Source: Stigmatella erecta (GTDB lineage: Bacteria; Myxococcota; Myxococcia; Myxococcales; Myxococcaceae). Taken from it: DNA of 64,000 nt. The position numbers were made by a program, and so were the translations under genes. The notes under the pieces are model-generated. The model made no database searches and had not been told where the DNA came from. It saw only the letters and a program-made list of their open reading frames with translations. The stretch lies in the NCBI RefSeq assembly GCF_900111745.1, contig NZ_FOIJ01000001.1:434001-498000 (forward strand). Reading direction: 5' to 3'. Below, in pieces: positions 27,286 through 37,737 of this stretch; the stretch's first letter is position 1, and each line of letters starts with the position of its first letter.

Positions 27286-29724
27286 ATGAGAATTCTTCTC
27301 GTCACCAGCGGCGCCTACGCAGAGCTCGTCGGGGAAATGACCCGGTTGGGCCACCACGTCCGCGTGGAGCCAGACCGATTGGCCGCGGCACGGAGGCTCT
27401 CCACGGAGGACGTGGACGTCCTGGGCGTGGAGGCTTCGCAGCTGCTCCGGGATGAGCAGTGGCTGGAGCCGCTGCGGACCAGCGCCTCCCCTGGGGTGCT
27501 CATCCTGGGCCTGGCCCCTACCCTGGACGATGCCGTGCTGGCACCCTTGCTGACCGCCGGGGTGGATGAGTTCCTGGTGGCCCCGTTTCCGCCCGTCGAG
27601 GTGCGCGGCCGGCTGGCGCTGCTGGCGCACCGGCGGGCCGCGTTCGCCCGGCAGCAGGCCCTGGGGCTCTCCAGCCGCAACGAGCTGTCGCGCCTGGCGG
27701 ACGTCATCCAGATCCAGAGTGACATCCTGGGCGTGGGGCTGGACCTGCACCGTGTCACGGAGCGCATCTGCGAGCAGGCCCGGGCCTTGTGCGGCGCGGA
27801 GGGCTCGGCGGTCGGCCGGCTGGAGGGCGACGCCGTGAACTACCACGTCACCTTCGGGAGCATGGCGCCGTTCCGGGGCACCCGGCTGCTGGCCAACAAG
27901 AGCCTCACGGGCTTCAGCCTCCTGCAAAGCGAAGTCACCCTCTGCGGCGACACCGAGACGGATGCGCGCGTGGACCGGGAGACCACCCGGCGGCTGGGCA
28001 TCCGCTCCATGATCACCGTGCCGCTGAAGGCGGGCGGCCGCGTGGGCGGCGTGCTCAACATCGTCTCCTCGCGGCCCCATGCCTTCGGCGAGCAGAGCCG
28101 GCGGGCGCTGGAGCTGCTGGCGGTGATGCTCGGCTCGGCCATGGCGAACGCCGCCGAGTACGAGGCCAAGCAGAAGCTGGTGGCCGAGCACAGCGCCGCG
28201 CTCTCCGCGCTCCAGGACACGCTGCGCATGTTCACGTCCTTCATGGACAACAGCCCCGCGCTGGCCTTCGTGAAGGACGCCGAGGGGCGGCGCGTCTGGG
28301 CCAACGAGCCCTACCGGCGCTTCTACGGGCTGGACATGGAGGCGCTGCACCACGTCCGGGACGAGGAGCTGATGCCGCCGGCGATGGCCCAGCGCATGCG
28401 CCAGCAGGATCTCGAGGTGCTCCAGACGGGGCGCTCCTCCGTGACGGAGGCGATGATCCCGGGCCGGGACGGCACCGAGTCCCACTGGATCACCTACCGC
28501 TTCCTCCTGAAGGACAACGAGGGCCAGACGATGCTGGCCCACGCGGCGCTGGACATCACCGAGCACACCCGGGCCGAGGTGGCGCTGCGCAACTCCGAGG
28601 AGAGCTTCCGCTCGCTCATCGAGCGCTCGCCCGAGGCCATCTTCGTCCACCGCGGGGGCCCGCTCGTCTATGTGAACCCCTCGGCGCTGGTGTTCCTGAA
28701 GCAGCCTGCCTCGCGGGTGGAGGGCGCCTCGCTGCTGGACTTCGTGCACCCGGAGGATCGCGCCCTGGCCCAGGCGATGCTGGGGCCGCCGGGGCGGGCG
28801 CTCGCCGGGGCGCGGGAGCTGCGCTTCCTCAGCGCCAATGGCCGGGTGCTGACGGCCGAGGTGAGCTGCCTGAGCCTCTCCTTCCTGGGACAGCCCGCCA
28901 CCGTCATCAGCGCGCGGGATCTCACCGAGCGCCGGCAGATGCAGACGCGGCTGGTGCTCTCGGACCGGCTCGTGGCCATGGGCACGCTGGCGGCCGGCGT
29001 GGCGCATGAGATCAACAACCCGCTCGCCTTCGTGGTCTCCAACCTCAGCTTCATGGCCTCGGAGCTGCAAGCGGTGGCGCGCGAGCTGCCCCCGGGACGG
29101 GTGGCGGAGCTGGAGGAGGTGCTGCGCGAGGCGTCCATGGGCACCACGCGCATGCGGCAGATCGTCGGGGACTTGAAGATGCTCTCCCGCGCGGACGATG
29201 AGGCGCGCACGCCCGTCAACCTGCAGCACGTCATCGAGTCGGCGCTCACCATCGCCCGCGCCGAGCTGCGCCCCCGGGCCCGGGTGGTGCGGGACTACGC
29301 GGACGTGGCCCTGGTGGAGGGCAGCGAGGGCCGCTTCGCGCAGGTGTTCCTCAACCTCTTCATCAACGCGGCCCAGGCCATCCCGATGGGGCAGCCCGAG
29401 AGCCACGAGATCCGCGTCACGCTGCGCGCCGCCGCGGAGCACGTCATCGCCGAGGTGAAGGACACGGGCGCCGGCATTCCCTCGGAGCTCCGGGCCCGCA
29501 TCTTCGATCCGTTCTTCACCACCAAGCCGGTGGGCGAGGGCACCGGGCTGGGGCTCTTCGTCTGCCAGGGCATCGTCACGCGCTTCGGCGGGGAGATCTC
29601 CGTCGACAGCGAGGTGGGCCACGGGACGACGTTCCGGCTCATCTTCCCCGCCGTGAAGGGCGCCCGGGAGCAGCCGCCTCAGTCCGCCTTGTCCGAGCGG
29701 CCGTCGTTCGTCCCCAGCGCCTGA
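27286..29724 (+). CDS. Multi-domain sensor histidine kinase
   Basis: This 812-residue soluble kinase has an N-terminal receiver-like domain (~1-120), a GAF domain (~145-285), two PAS domains (~310-430, ~435-560), a HisKA domain with phospho-acceptor His574 (VAHEINNP) and a HATPase_c domain with N box, DTGAGIP and GTGLGLF (to ~795). The receiver-like domain lacks a clear phospho-acceptor Asp and conserved Lys, so it is probably degenerate. There are no membrane segments, so it senses cytoplasmic signals. No response regulator is adjacent, as is common for myxobacterial orphan kinases. Its 3' end overlaps the convergent PhyH gene by 46 bp. Confidence 0.92.
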   Translation: MRILLVTSGAYAELVGEMTRLGHHVRVEPDRLAAARRLSTEDVDVLGVEASQLLRDEQWLEPLRTSASPGVLILGLAPTLDDAVLAPLLTAGVDEFLVAPFPPVEVRGRLALLAHRRAAFARQQALGLSSRNELSRLADVIQIQSDILGVGLDLHRVTERICEQARALCGAEGSAVGRLEGDAVNYHVTFGSMAPFRGTRLLANKSLTGFSLLQSEVTLCGDTETDARVDRETTRRLGIRSMITVPLKAGGRVGGVLNIVSSRPHAFGEQSRRALELLAVMLGSAMANAAEYEAKQKLVAEHSAALSALQDTLRMFTSFMDNSPALAFVKDAEGRRVWANEPYRRFYGLDMEALHHVRDEELMPPAMAQRMRQQDLEVLQTGRSSVTEAMIPGRDGTESHWITYRFLLKDNEGQTMLAHAALDITEHTRAEVALRNSEESFRSLIERSPEAIFVHRGGPLVYVNPSALVFLKQPASRVEGASLLDFVHPEDRALAQAMLGPPGRALAGARELRFLSANGRVLTAEVSCLSLSFLGQPATVISARDLTERRQMQTRLVLSDRLVAMGTLAAGVAHEINNPLAFVVSNLSFMASELQAVARELPPGRVAELEEVLREASMGTTRMRQIVGDLKMLSRADDEARTPVNLQHVIESALTIARAELRPRARVVRDYADVALVEGSEGRFAQVFLNLFINAAQAIPMGQPESHEIRVTLRAAAEHVIAEVKDTGAGIPSELRARIFDPFFTTKPVGEGTGLGLFVCQGIVTRFGGEISVDSEVGHGTTFRLIFPAVKGAREQPPQSALSERPSFVPSA

Positions 29725-30500
29725 CGGAAGACCGGGGGGAACACCCGGGGCGCCTTCTTCTTGCGCACGCAGCGCGTGCTGGCGCTCATGTAGCAGACGG
29801 AGAAGGCCCGGCGGCGCTGGCCGGGCCGCCCCCGGCCGGAGCGGTGCCAGACGTGGTTGTGCACGAGCAGCACCTCGCCCGCCCGCACGGGCAGCAGCAC
29901 CCGGTGGGCCTCCGCCTGCCGGGCGGCCACCTGATCCGGGGGAATGACGCCGCCCAGGGGCGTGACGAGCCCCTGCCGGTGGGTGCCCGGCACCACCTCC
30001 AGGCAGCCGCCTTCCTCGGGCGCATCATCCAGGGCGGTCCAGATCTGCAGCTCCGGCTCCTGGGTGATGCCCCAGAGCTTGCCGCCATCCTGGTGCCAGG
30101 GCAGGTTGCTGCCGCCCGCCTGGCCCTTGTGAAAGAGGATGGAGCGGTAGAGGACGATGTCGCCGGGGATGCGGGCCCGGGCGATGCGCTCGAAGAGCGG
30201 GTTCTCCAGCCACGCGCGGAAGAGGGGATCCAGCTCCAGCTTCTCCAGCTTCCGGTAGTCCAGCGAGGGCCCCTGCCAGCCCAGGCCCAGGGGCGCATCC
30301 TCATAGCGGCCCGTGGGGGCATCGAGCTGGAAGAAGAGCCCCGGGTAGCTCACCTGTCCGAGCATCAGCGCATCGGCGCGCTCGCGCAGGGCGGTGAGGC
30401 CCTCCTCACCGAGGAGCGGGCCCAGCCGCGCGTAGCCGTGCTCGGCATAGTGCGCGAGCGCCGTGTCCACGTCGAAGTGAAGCGGGTTCACGCTCAGCAC
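29679..30500 (-). CDS. Phytanoyl-CoA dioxygenase (PhyH) family enzyme
   Basis: This 273-residue protein is an Fe(II)/2-oxoglutarate-dependent oxygenase. The iron ligands are the HxD of LPWHQDGG (His136, Asp138) and the distal His219 (HVWHRSG). A basic residue for 2-oxoglutarate is in the RRRAFSV segment (about 229-231). The substrate is unknown; the family hydroxylates small molecules including acyl-CoA, ectoine and natural-product intermediates. The gene starts three bases after the stop of the aldo/keto reductase, so the two form an operon and may modify the same compound. Its 3' end overlaps the convergent histidine-kinase gene by 46 bp. The last ~30 residues are basic. Confidence 0.87.
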   Translation of the reverse strand: MLSVNPLHFDVDTALAHYAEHGYARLGPLLGEEGLTALRERADALMLGQVSYPGLFFQLDAPTGRYEDAPLGLGWQGPSLDYRKLEKLELDPLFRAWLENPLFERIARARIPGDIVLYRSILFHKGQAGGSNLPWHQDGGKLWGITQEPELQIWTALDDAPEEGGCLEVVPGTHRQGLVTPLGGVIPPDQVAARQAEAHRVLLPVRAGEVLLVHNHVWHRSGRGRPGQRRRAFSVCYMSASTRCVRKKKAPRVFPPVFRQALGTNDGRSDKAD

Positions 30501-30503
30501 GGG

Positions 30504-31496
30504 TCACCTCGCGTAGCGCGCGTCCGTGCCGGTGAACCCCTGGAGCAGGTCCTCCACGCGCGCGCGCGTGTCCGGGGAGAGGCTCCGTGTCTGGGCCTCC
30601 AGCGCGGCGTCCAGGTGCTCGACGGAGCCGGGCCCCACCAGCACCGAGTCCACGCCGGGCCGCCCCAGGAGCCAGGCATAGGCCAGCTCCACCAGCGTCA
30701 GGCCCTCGTCCGAGGCCACGGCCCGCAGGGCCTCCACCTGCGCCAGCAGCCGCTCCGAGCCATAGCGGTTCTGGTACAGCCGGTTCGTGCCCAGCCGGGA
30801 GCCCCGGGGGGGCGCGGCGCCGGGGACATAGCGGCCTGTGAGCACGCCACCCGCCAGCGGATTGTAGACGGTGGTGTGCACGGGGTAGCGGCGGGTGAAG
30901 GGCAGGTACTCCAGCTCAATCTGGCGCACGAGCAGGTTGTACATCACCTGGGAGACGGCGGGCCGGGGCATGCCGCGCGCGTCGCACCGCGTGTTGAGCT
31001 CCAGCACCTGCCACGCCGCGAAGTTGGACACGCCCCAGTGCCGCGCCTTCCCCGCGCGCAGCAGCCGCTCCACGGCCCCCAGCGTCTCCTCCAGAGGGAC
31101 CGCCGGGTCCGGCTGGTGAAGGTAGAAGAGATCCACGGCGTCGGTGCCCAGGCGCTCCAGGCTCTGCTCCAGCGCGCGCTCCACGGTGGGGGCGGCGAGC
31201 CCCTCGGGCTTTCCCTGCACCCGGGCGAGGCCCGCCTTGGTGGCGATGCCCACCTGCGCCCGCCGGCCCTTCAGGGCCTGTCCCAGGATGCGCTCGGACT
31301 CGCCCGTACCGTAGGCATTGGCCGTGTCGAACCAGAGGATGCCGCGCTCCTGGGCCTGGTGAACGATGCGGTGGGCCTCGGCGGCCGGAGTGCGCGCACC
31401 GAAGTTCATCGTCCCCAGGGCCAGCACGGCAGGGCGGGGGGCCCCCTCGGGGCGAGGGGCCAGCCAGGAGGCAAGGGGGGAGTCCGCGAGACGCAT
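30504..31496 (-). CDS. Aldo/keto reductase
   Basis: This 330-residue TIM-barrel NADPH-dependent oxidoreductase has its catalytic tetrad visible: Asp57 (WFDTAN), Tyr62 (AYG), Lys87 (ATKAG) and His127 (YLHQPD). The NADP-binding C-terminal loop (VLVGPGSVEHL) is present. The ATG at 31496 begins the core; the longer frame extends antisense into the alpha/beta hydrolase promoter region. It is transcribed with the PhyH gene (three-base gap) and divergent from the hydrolase/PlsC pair. The substrate is unknown; class members reduce aldehydes, quinones or sugars. Confidence 0.9.
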   Translation of the reverse strand: MRLADSPLASWLAPRPEGAPRPAVLALGTMNFGARTPAAEAHRIVHQAQERGILWFDTANAYGTGESERILGQALKGRRAQVGIATKAGLARVQGKPEGLAAPTVERALEQSLERLGTDAVDLFYLHQPDPAVPLEETLGAVERLLRAGKARHWGVSNFAAWQVLELNTRCDARGMPRPAVSQVMYNLLVRQIELEYLPFTRRYPVHTTVYNPLAGGVLTGRYVPGAAPPRGSRLGTNRLYQNRYGSERLLAQVEALRAVASDEGLTLVELAYAWLLGRPGVDSVLVGPGSVEHLDAALEAQTRSLSPDTRARVEDLLQGFTGTDARYAR

Positions 31497-31572
31497 GGGC
31501 CCACTCTCGGTGGCCCGCGCCACGGCGTCCAGGGGAACGGACGCCCGGGATAAGCTTGCGCGCCTGGAGGGC

Positions 31573-32556
31573 ATGCACCATGTATGGGGCGAGCCCATGC
31601 CCTACCGCCGCGCCACCCGCTTCGTTTCTGCCCCGGATGGGAGCCGGCTCGCCTACCACACGCACCACGGCAAGCTGCCCGGCGAGACCTTTCAGCGGGA
31701 GATGGCCGGCTGGCCGCCGGTTCTGTTGACCAACGGAATTGGCTCCTCGGAGAACTTCTGGCGCCACATCGTGGCCAACCTGGAGCAGGACCACCGGGTG
31801 GTGCACTGGAACTACCGCGGCCACGGCGAGAGCGGCGACTCGATGAGCGGGGACTATGGCATCCCCACGCATGTGGAGGACCTGGAGCGGGTGACCGAGG
31901 CCATGATGGCGGAGGGCAACGGCCGGCCGCCCCACCACATCGCCTTCTCCATGGGGGTGCGCGTCGTGCTGGAGCTGTACCGGCGGCGCCCCGAGCTCGT
32001 CTCCGCCATGACGCTCATCGCGGGGCCCGCGGGCGCCACTGGCGGGCAGGACGCGCGCTGGACGGGCCGGCTGGGGCAGGGGGCCCTGAAACAGGTGCTG
32101 CGCGCGGCCACGCCCCTGGTGCCCCTGGCCTCCCCGGCCGTGCGGCTGTTCCTGGGCAGCCCCCTGGCCTATTCCGTGGGCCGCCTCACCGGGGCCCTGC
32201 GTTCCCGGGCGCCCCGGGAGGACATTCAGGAGCTCTTCGTCGCGGTGCGCCAGATGAACCCCACCGCTTACTGGCGGACGCTCCAGGGGCTGATGGAGGG
32301 CGATGCGTGGGATGTGCTCTCCACGGTGAAGGTGCCCGTGCAGCTCATCGCGGCGGCCAATGACTTGATCGTCCCCCTGCGCGAGATGGAGCGCATGCGG
32401 CGGCAGCTGCCCCACGCGCACTGGCTGCTGGTGGAGGACGCGGGCCACGCGGGGCTCGTGGAGGCCGGGGACGAGATCGCCAACGCGGTCCGGACCTTCC
32501 TCGTGGACCACTGTCTGGAACCCGCCGCTGGACCCGCCTCGCCAGACGCGCCATAA
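31573..32556 (+). CDS. Alpha/beta hydrolase
   Basis: This 327-residue protein has the alpha/beta-hydrolase core. The nucleophile elbow is HIAFSMGVRV with Ser126 (the usual first Gly of GxSxG is Ala), and the acid and His lie in AAANDLIVPL and DAGHAGLVE. The oxyanion region reads LTNGIGSSENFW. The ATG at 31573 has GGAGG five bases before it; ATG 31597 is the alternative. It is followed by plsC with a 15-base gap, so the pair may act on lipids, perhaps as an acyl hydrolase or transferase, but this is inference from context. There is no signal peptide. Confidence 0.85.
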   Translation: MHHVWGEPMPYRRATRFVSAPDGSRLAYHTHHGKLPGETFQREMAGWPPVLLTNGIGSSENFWRHIVANLEQDHRVVHWNYRGHGESGDSMSGDYGIPTHVEDLERVTEAMMAEGNGRPPHHIAFSMGVRVVLELYRRRPELVSAMTLIAGPAGATGGQDARWTGRLGQGALKQVLRAATPLVPLASPAVRLFLGSPLAYSVGRLTGALRSRAPREDIQELFVAVRQMNPTAYWRTLQGLMEGDAWDVLSTVKVPVQLIAAANDLIVPLREMERMRRQLPHAHWLLVEDAGHAGLVEAGDEIANAVRTFLVDHCLEPAAGPASPDAP

Positions 32557-32571
32557 GGCTCGCCGGCTCCC

Positions 32572-33339
32572 ATGAACACCCTTCTCTCCGTCTGGACGTG
32601 GTTCGAAATCGGGCTGGTGACGCTGCTGGGGTTCATCCTCCAGGTGGCGCTGGCCCTCGTGACGTGGCCGTTCGACCGGCGCCGGTACGTCACGGGACGG
32701 TGCCTGCGGCTCACGGGCTGGATGGCCGCGAAGCTGACCCCTTTCTGGCGCTTCGGCGTCCACGGCCCGGTGCCCGCGCGCCTCTCCCCGCGCACCGTGG
32801 TGGTGAGCAACCACGAGTCCAACGCGGATCCGTTCCTCATCTCCCACCTGCCGTGGGAGATGAAGTGGCTGGGCAAGGCGAGCCTCTTCAAGATTCCCGT
32901 GGTGGGCTGGGGCATGTGGCTCGCCGGGGACATTCCGGTGACGCGCGGGGACCAGGGCTCCGCCAAGGGCGCCATGGCCCGGTGCGCCCAGTGGCTCGGC
33001 CGGGGCATGCCGGTGATGATCTTCCCCGAGGGCACGCGCTCGAAGACGGACGAGCTGCTGCCCTTCAAGGACGGGGCGTTCCGGCTCGCCATCGAGCAGG
33101 GCGCGGACATCCTGCCCCTGGCGGTGAGCGGCACGCGCCGGGCCCTGCCCAAGCACGCCTGGCGGTTCGCCACCTCCCGCGGGCTGGTGACGGTGGGCAC
33201 CCCCATCTCCACGCAGGGGATGACGCTGGCGGACGTGGAGCGGCTCAAGGGCATGGCCCGCGAGCAGATCCTCGCCCTGCGCAACACCCTGGCGCCGCTC
33301 ACGGCCGTGGGCGGGGACCAGGCGCTGAGCGCCCCCTGA
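32572..33339 (+). CDS. plsC: 1-acyl-sn-glycerol-3-phosphate acyltransferase (PlsC family)
   Basis: This 255-residue protein has an N-terminal membrane segment (~12-34), the acyltransferase HX4D motif (HESNAD, His81 and Asp86) and FPEGTRS (151-157), with KWLGKASLF between them. It transfers an acyl chain to lysophosphatidic acid in the inner membrane, giving phosphatidic acid, or belongs to a paralogous lysophospholipid acyltransferase. Bacteria often carry several PlsC paralogues, so the symbol denotes the family. It lies 15 bp after the alpha/beta hydrolase and is convergent with the universal stress protein gene. Confidence 0.9.
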   Translation: MNTLLSVWTWFEIGLVTLLGFILQVALALVTWPFDRRRYVTGRCLRLTGWMAAKLTPFWRFGVHGPVPARLSPRTVVVSNHESNADPFLISHLPWEMKWLGKASLFKIPVVGWGMWLAGDIPVTRGDQGSAKGAMARCAQWLGRGMPVMIFPEGTRSKTDELLPFKDGAFRLAIEQGADILPLAVSGTRRALPKHAWRFATSRGLVTVGTPISTQGMTLADVERLKGMAREQILALRNTLAPLTAVGGDQALSAP

Positions 33340-33354
33340 GCCCGGCGCGGGGCG

Positions 33355-33819
33355 CTACTTCGTGTGCTCGTAGAGGTGGACGGTGAGCACGGGGCAGTGG
33401 GCCCGGGCCACCACCTTCTGCGCCACGCTGCCCATCAGCAGGCGGGGCAGGCCCCGGCGGCCATGGGTGCCCAGGATGATGAGATCGTGCTTGCCCTCCT
33501 CGGCGGCTCGCAGGATGGCCGAGGCCGCTTCCCCCACCACCACCCGGTACTGGAGCGAGAAGGGCGGCTGGCGCACCTGCTCCGCCAGCGCCACCAGCCG
33601 CTTGTGGGCGGTGTCGACGGCCACCTTCTCCAGGGATTGAGAGTCCCACCCCGGCGCGGCCACGAGCAGATCCGGCGCCACATACTGCGGGGGCTCCCAG
33701 ACATGGATGAGTTCCAGCGGGGCATTGAAGGCCTGAGCGTAATGGAGGGCGTACTGCACCAGCGCCAAAGCCTCTTCCGAGAGATCCACGGGAACCAGGA
33801 TGCGAGTCACCACGGGCAT
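33355..33819 (-). CDS. Universal stress protein (UspA family)
   Basis: This 154-residue single-domain Usp has the family start RILVPVDLSEEA (Asp12) and the ATP-binding pattern G-2x-G-9x-G-S in GTHGRRGLPRLLMGS (Gly117, Gly120, Gly130), so it is probably an ATP-binding type. It likely acts in the cytoplasm in stress tolerance or signalling. It is monocistronic, with GGAGG before the ATG. Confidence 0.93.
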   Translation of the reverse strand: MPVVTRILVPVDLSEEALALVQYALHYAQAFNAPLELIHVWEPPQYVAPDLLVAAPGWDSQSLEKVAVDTAHKRLVALAEQVRQPPFSLQYRVVVGEAASAILRAAEEGKHDLIILGTHGRRGLPRLLMGSVAQKVVARAHCPVLTVHLYEHTK

Positions 33820-34023
33820 GGCCTTTCCTCCTTAAGAGGAAGGTGCGCAGCTTCACTGCAAGCTCACAGCCCCCACTCACCGGGTGCCAACAGAGTCCAA
33901 ACGCCCGTGTCCTTGCCTGCTGGGCAGGGTGGGAAAGGCCATGCGAGGGCGGAGGGCGGAGGTTTAGCTTTGGGGGCCTCAGGGCCCAGGCCGGGAGGGC
34001 CCCCATTGGCTTCGGAGGAGCGC

Positions 34024-34866
34024 ATGCGTCCCCCCATCGACTTTGGAACCATTTTGATTACCGGAGCCTGCTCGGGTCTGGGCCAGGAGCTTGCCCGCCA
34101 GCTCGCTCCCCGGGCGAGGACGCTGGTGCTGGTGTGCCGGCATCCCGAGCGGCTCGACACGCTCTCCGAGGACCTGCAGGCCCTCAACCCCACGCTGGGG
34201 ATGATCCTCCTGCCCGCGGACCTGTCGCGGCCCGGTGAAGTAGACCGGGTCATGGAGGAGCTGTCCCAGCACTTCATCACCCCCGGGGTGCTGGTGAATG
34301 CGGCAGGAGGAGGGGCCCAGGCCTCCTTCACCCAGCAGTCCTGGGAGGACATCGAGCAGACCCTCCAGGCCCACCTCCTGGCCCCGCTGCGGCTCGCGCA
34401 CCGGCTGCTGCCGGCGATGATCGCGCGCAAGAGCGGGGGCATCCTCCACGTGGGCTCGGGCCTGTCGCATCTGTTCATTCCCGGCCTCGCGGCGGCGGCG
34501 GCGGCCCACCGGGGGCTGGACGGCTTCTTCGAGTCGTTGCGCCTGGAGGTGGAGGGCTCGGGCGTTGTCATCACCTACGCGGCCCCCGGCCCCGTTCAGG
34601 CCCTGTCCGAGGATACGGACGGGGAGGCACCCGCGCCCTTCTTCCGCCTCTCCGCCCAGCGGTGCGCGCGCGAGCTGCTCGCGGGGTTCGGCCGGGGAGA
34701 GGCCCTGGTGTACCCGGGCACGGGACACGCGTGGGTGATGGGGTTGGTGTCACGGCTTCCCCGGTCCCTACGCAGGGCCCTGGGGCGGTTCGCCGCGGGC
34801 CCCCGGCCCGGGGAGGAGCCCCAGCTGGAGGCGCCCCCGGAGCAACTCCTGCTCACCCCGGGGTGA
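34024..34866 (+). CDS. SDR-fold protein lacking the catalytic Tyr and Lys
   Basis: This 280-residue protein has a Rossmann fold of the short-chain dehydrogenase type: TGACSGLG (13-20) for the dinucleotide, LVNAAGGG near 91-97, and GSGLS with Ser145 where the catalytic Ser stands. The YxxxK pair is absent: the aligned segment is PGLAAAAAAHRGLDGF, giving Ala158 for Tyr and His162 for Lys. The C-terminal ~80 residues are extended (SRLPRSLRRALGRF), perhaps membrane-associated. Reductase activity by the normal mechanism is unlikely; it may bind NAD(P) as a sensor or scaffold. The start follows GGAGG. It stands alone between usp and the amine-dehydrogenase pair. Confidence 0.8.
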   Translation: MRPPIDFGTILITGACSGLGQELARQLAPRARTLVLVCRHPERLDTLSEDLQALNPTLGMILLPADLSRPGEVDRVMEELSQHFITPGVLVNAAGGGAQASFTQQSWEDIEQTLQAHLLAPLRLAHRLLPAMIARKSGGILHVGSGLSHLFIPGLAAAAAAHRGLDGFFESLRLEVEGSGVVITYAAPGPVQALSEDTDGEAPAPFFRLSAQRCARELLAGFGRGEALVYPGTGHAWVMGLVSRLPRSLRRALGRFAAGPRPGEEPQLEAPPEQLLLTPG

Positions 34867-34873
34867 GCGGGGC

Positions 34874-36357
<1,484 letters not shown>

Positions 36358-36361
<4 letters not shown>

Positions 36362-37701
36362 GACAGACCTCCGATGAGGGCCTCGGCGGCCCGGGTGCCG
36401 GAAGCGGCCGCCTCCTGGGCATTGCCGCCGCCGGTGATGTCTCCGGCCACGAAGACCTTCGGGGAGGCGGTGCGGCCATCCGCCTCCGCCTCCACCACGA
36501 AGAGGCCCCGCTCCGGGTCGAACCGCACGTGCGCGCCGCCCTGCCGCGCCAGCTCGAAGCTGGGGCTGAGGGGAATCGAGACGAGCACCGCCTCGCAGCT
36601 CACCTTCTCCCGCCGTCCGTCCCGGGTGAAGCTGAAGGCGCCCACCTGCTGGAGGCCATGCGCCTTGGGCTCGGCGCCCACGCACGCCCCCGCGGGAGCC
36701 CCGGCGGGCACCGGGCCCCGGAGATCCACCAGCGCCACCACCTGGGAGCCCCGCGCTTCGAGCAGCCGCGCCAGGGCGTAGAGCTCCTCGCCCCAGCCCA
36801 CCAGCGCCGCCCGCGCGGGGGCGACATCATGCTCGCGCAGGAGCTGGCTGGCGGCGCGTCCCGCGTAGACGCCGGGCAGATCATTGTTCTCGAAGGGAAG
36901 GAACGGCGGGTGCCCTCCGGTCGCCAGCAGGAAGCGCTCCGCGTACACCTTGGAGAGCTGCAGCCCCTCGGGCCCCTGGCAGCCCACCACCAGGAAGGGC
37001 CCCTCCTCGTCATCGAAGAGGCCCAGCGCATGGGCCCGGGTGAGGACACTGCCCGGGGGGAAAGACGCGGCGTCAGCGGCGGCAGGGTCTCCTGCCTGCG
37101 GGGCGCCCCGGAGGAGCCGTCCGCCCAGGCGGGCCTCGCGCTCCACGAGCAGGAACGGGGTGCCCTGGGTGGCCAGCACGCGCGCCGCCGCGAGCCCCGC
37201 CGCGCCGCCGCCCACCACCGCCACCTTCGTGCGGACGGTGCGGGGCGGGGGACGGGCTGGCGCCTCGCGATCCGGCAGCAGGCCCAACCCCGCGAGCTGC
37301 CGGGCCACCTTGGCCATCACCTGCTCGGCGATGGGCACGCCCGCGAACATCTCGTGGTGATCCAACCCTCCGGGGAAGAACCAGTCGATGGTGGCGAACA
37401 CGTCCACCTTGGCGGAGGGGAAGGCGTTCTGGCGCTCCAGCTTCATGCCGTCGCGCGCGGGGGTGCGGCAGGTGTAGATGTTGGGCTGGCCGTCCACGCG
37501 CATCAAACAGTGCGAGCAGGCGGCGGCGAAGCAGTAGGCCCCACGGGGGCGGTGGTACTTGATGGAGCGGGCAAACATGGCCTCGCCCGCGGCGATGAGG
37601 GAACAAGCCACCGGTTCGCCCTCGATGGCGGGGATGGTTTCGCCCTCGAGGTCCACGGTGATGGCCTTACCGCGGGGGGAGGCATCAGGGAGGCGTCGCA
37701 T
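36358..37701 (-). CDS. Fused [2Fe-2S] ferredoxin-FAD oxidoreductase (HcnA+HcnB-like, sarcosine oxidase alpha-like)
   Basis: This 447-residue protein has an N-terminal 2Fe-2S ferredoxin-like domain (Fer2_4 type) with Cys57, Cys62, Cys65 and Cys78. A pyridine-nucleotide-disulfide-oxidoreductase-like FAD domain follows (GGGAAG, 164-169; VFVAGDITGGGNAQEAAASG near the end). It is thus the HcnA and HcnB parts in one chain. It is coupled to the BFD-DAO gene by an ATGA overlap, so together they form a two-gene amine/imino-acid dehydrogenase. The position of the first ATG fits the start of the ferredoxin domain. The operon promoter lies in the 36 bp before it or further upstream. The substrate is not assignable. 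Confidence 0.83.
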
Positions 37702-37737
37702 GGATGCGGCGCAACTTGGCCCAACTGCCTCGAACGG

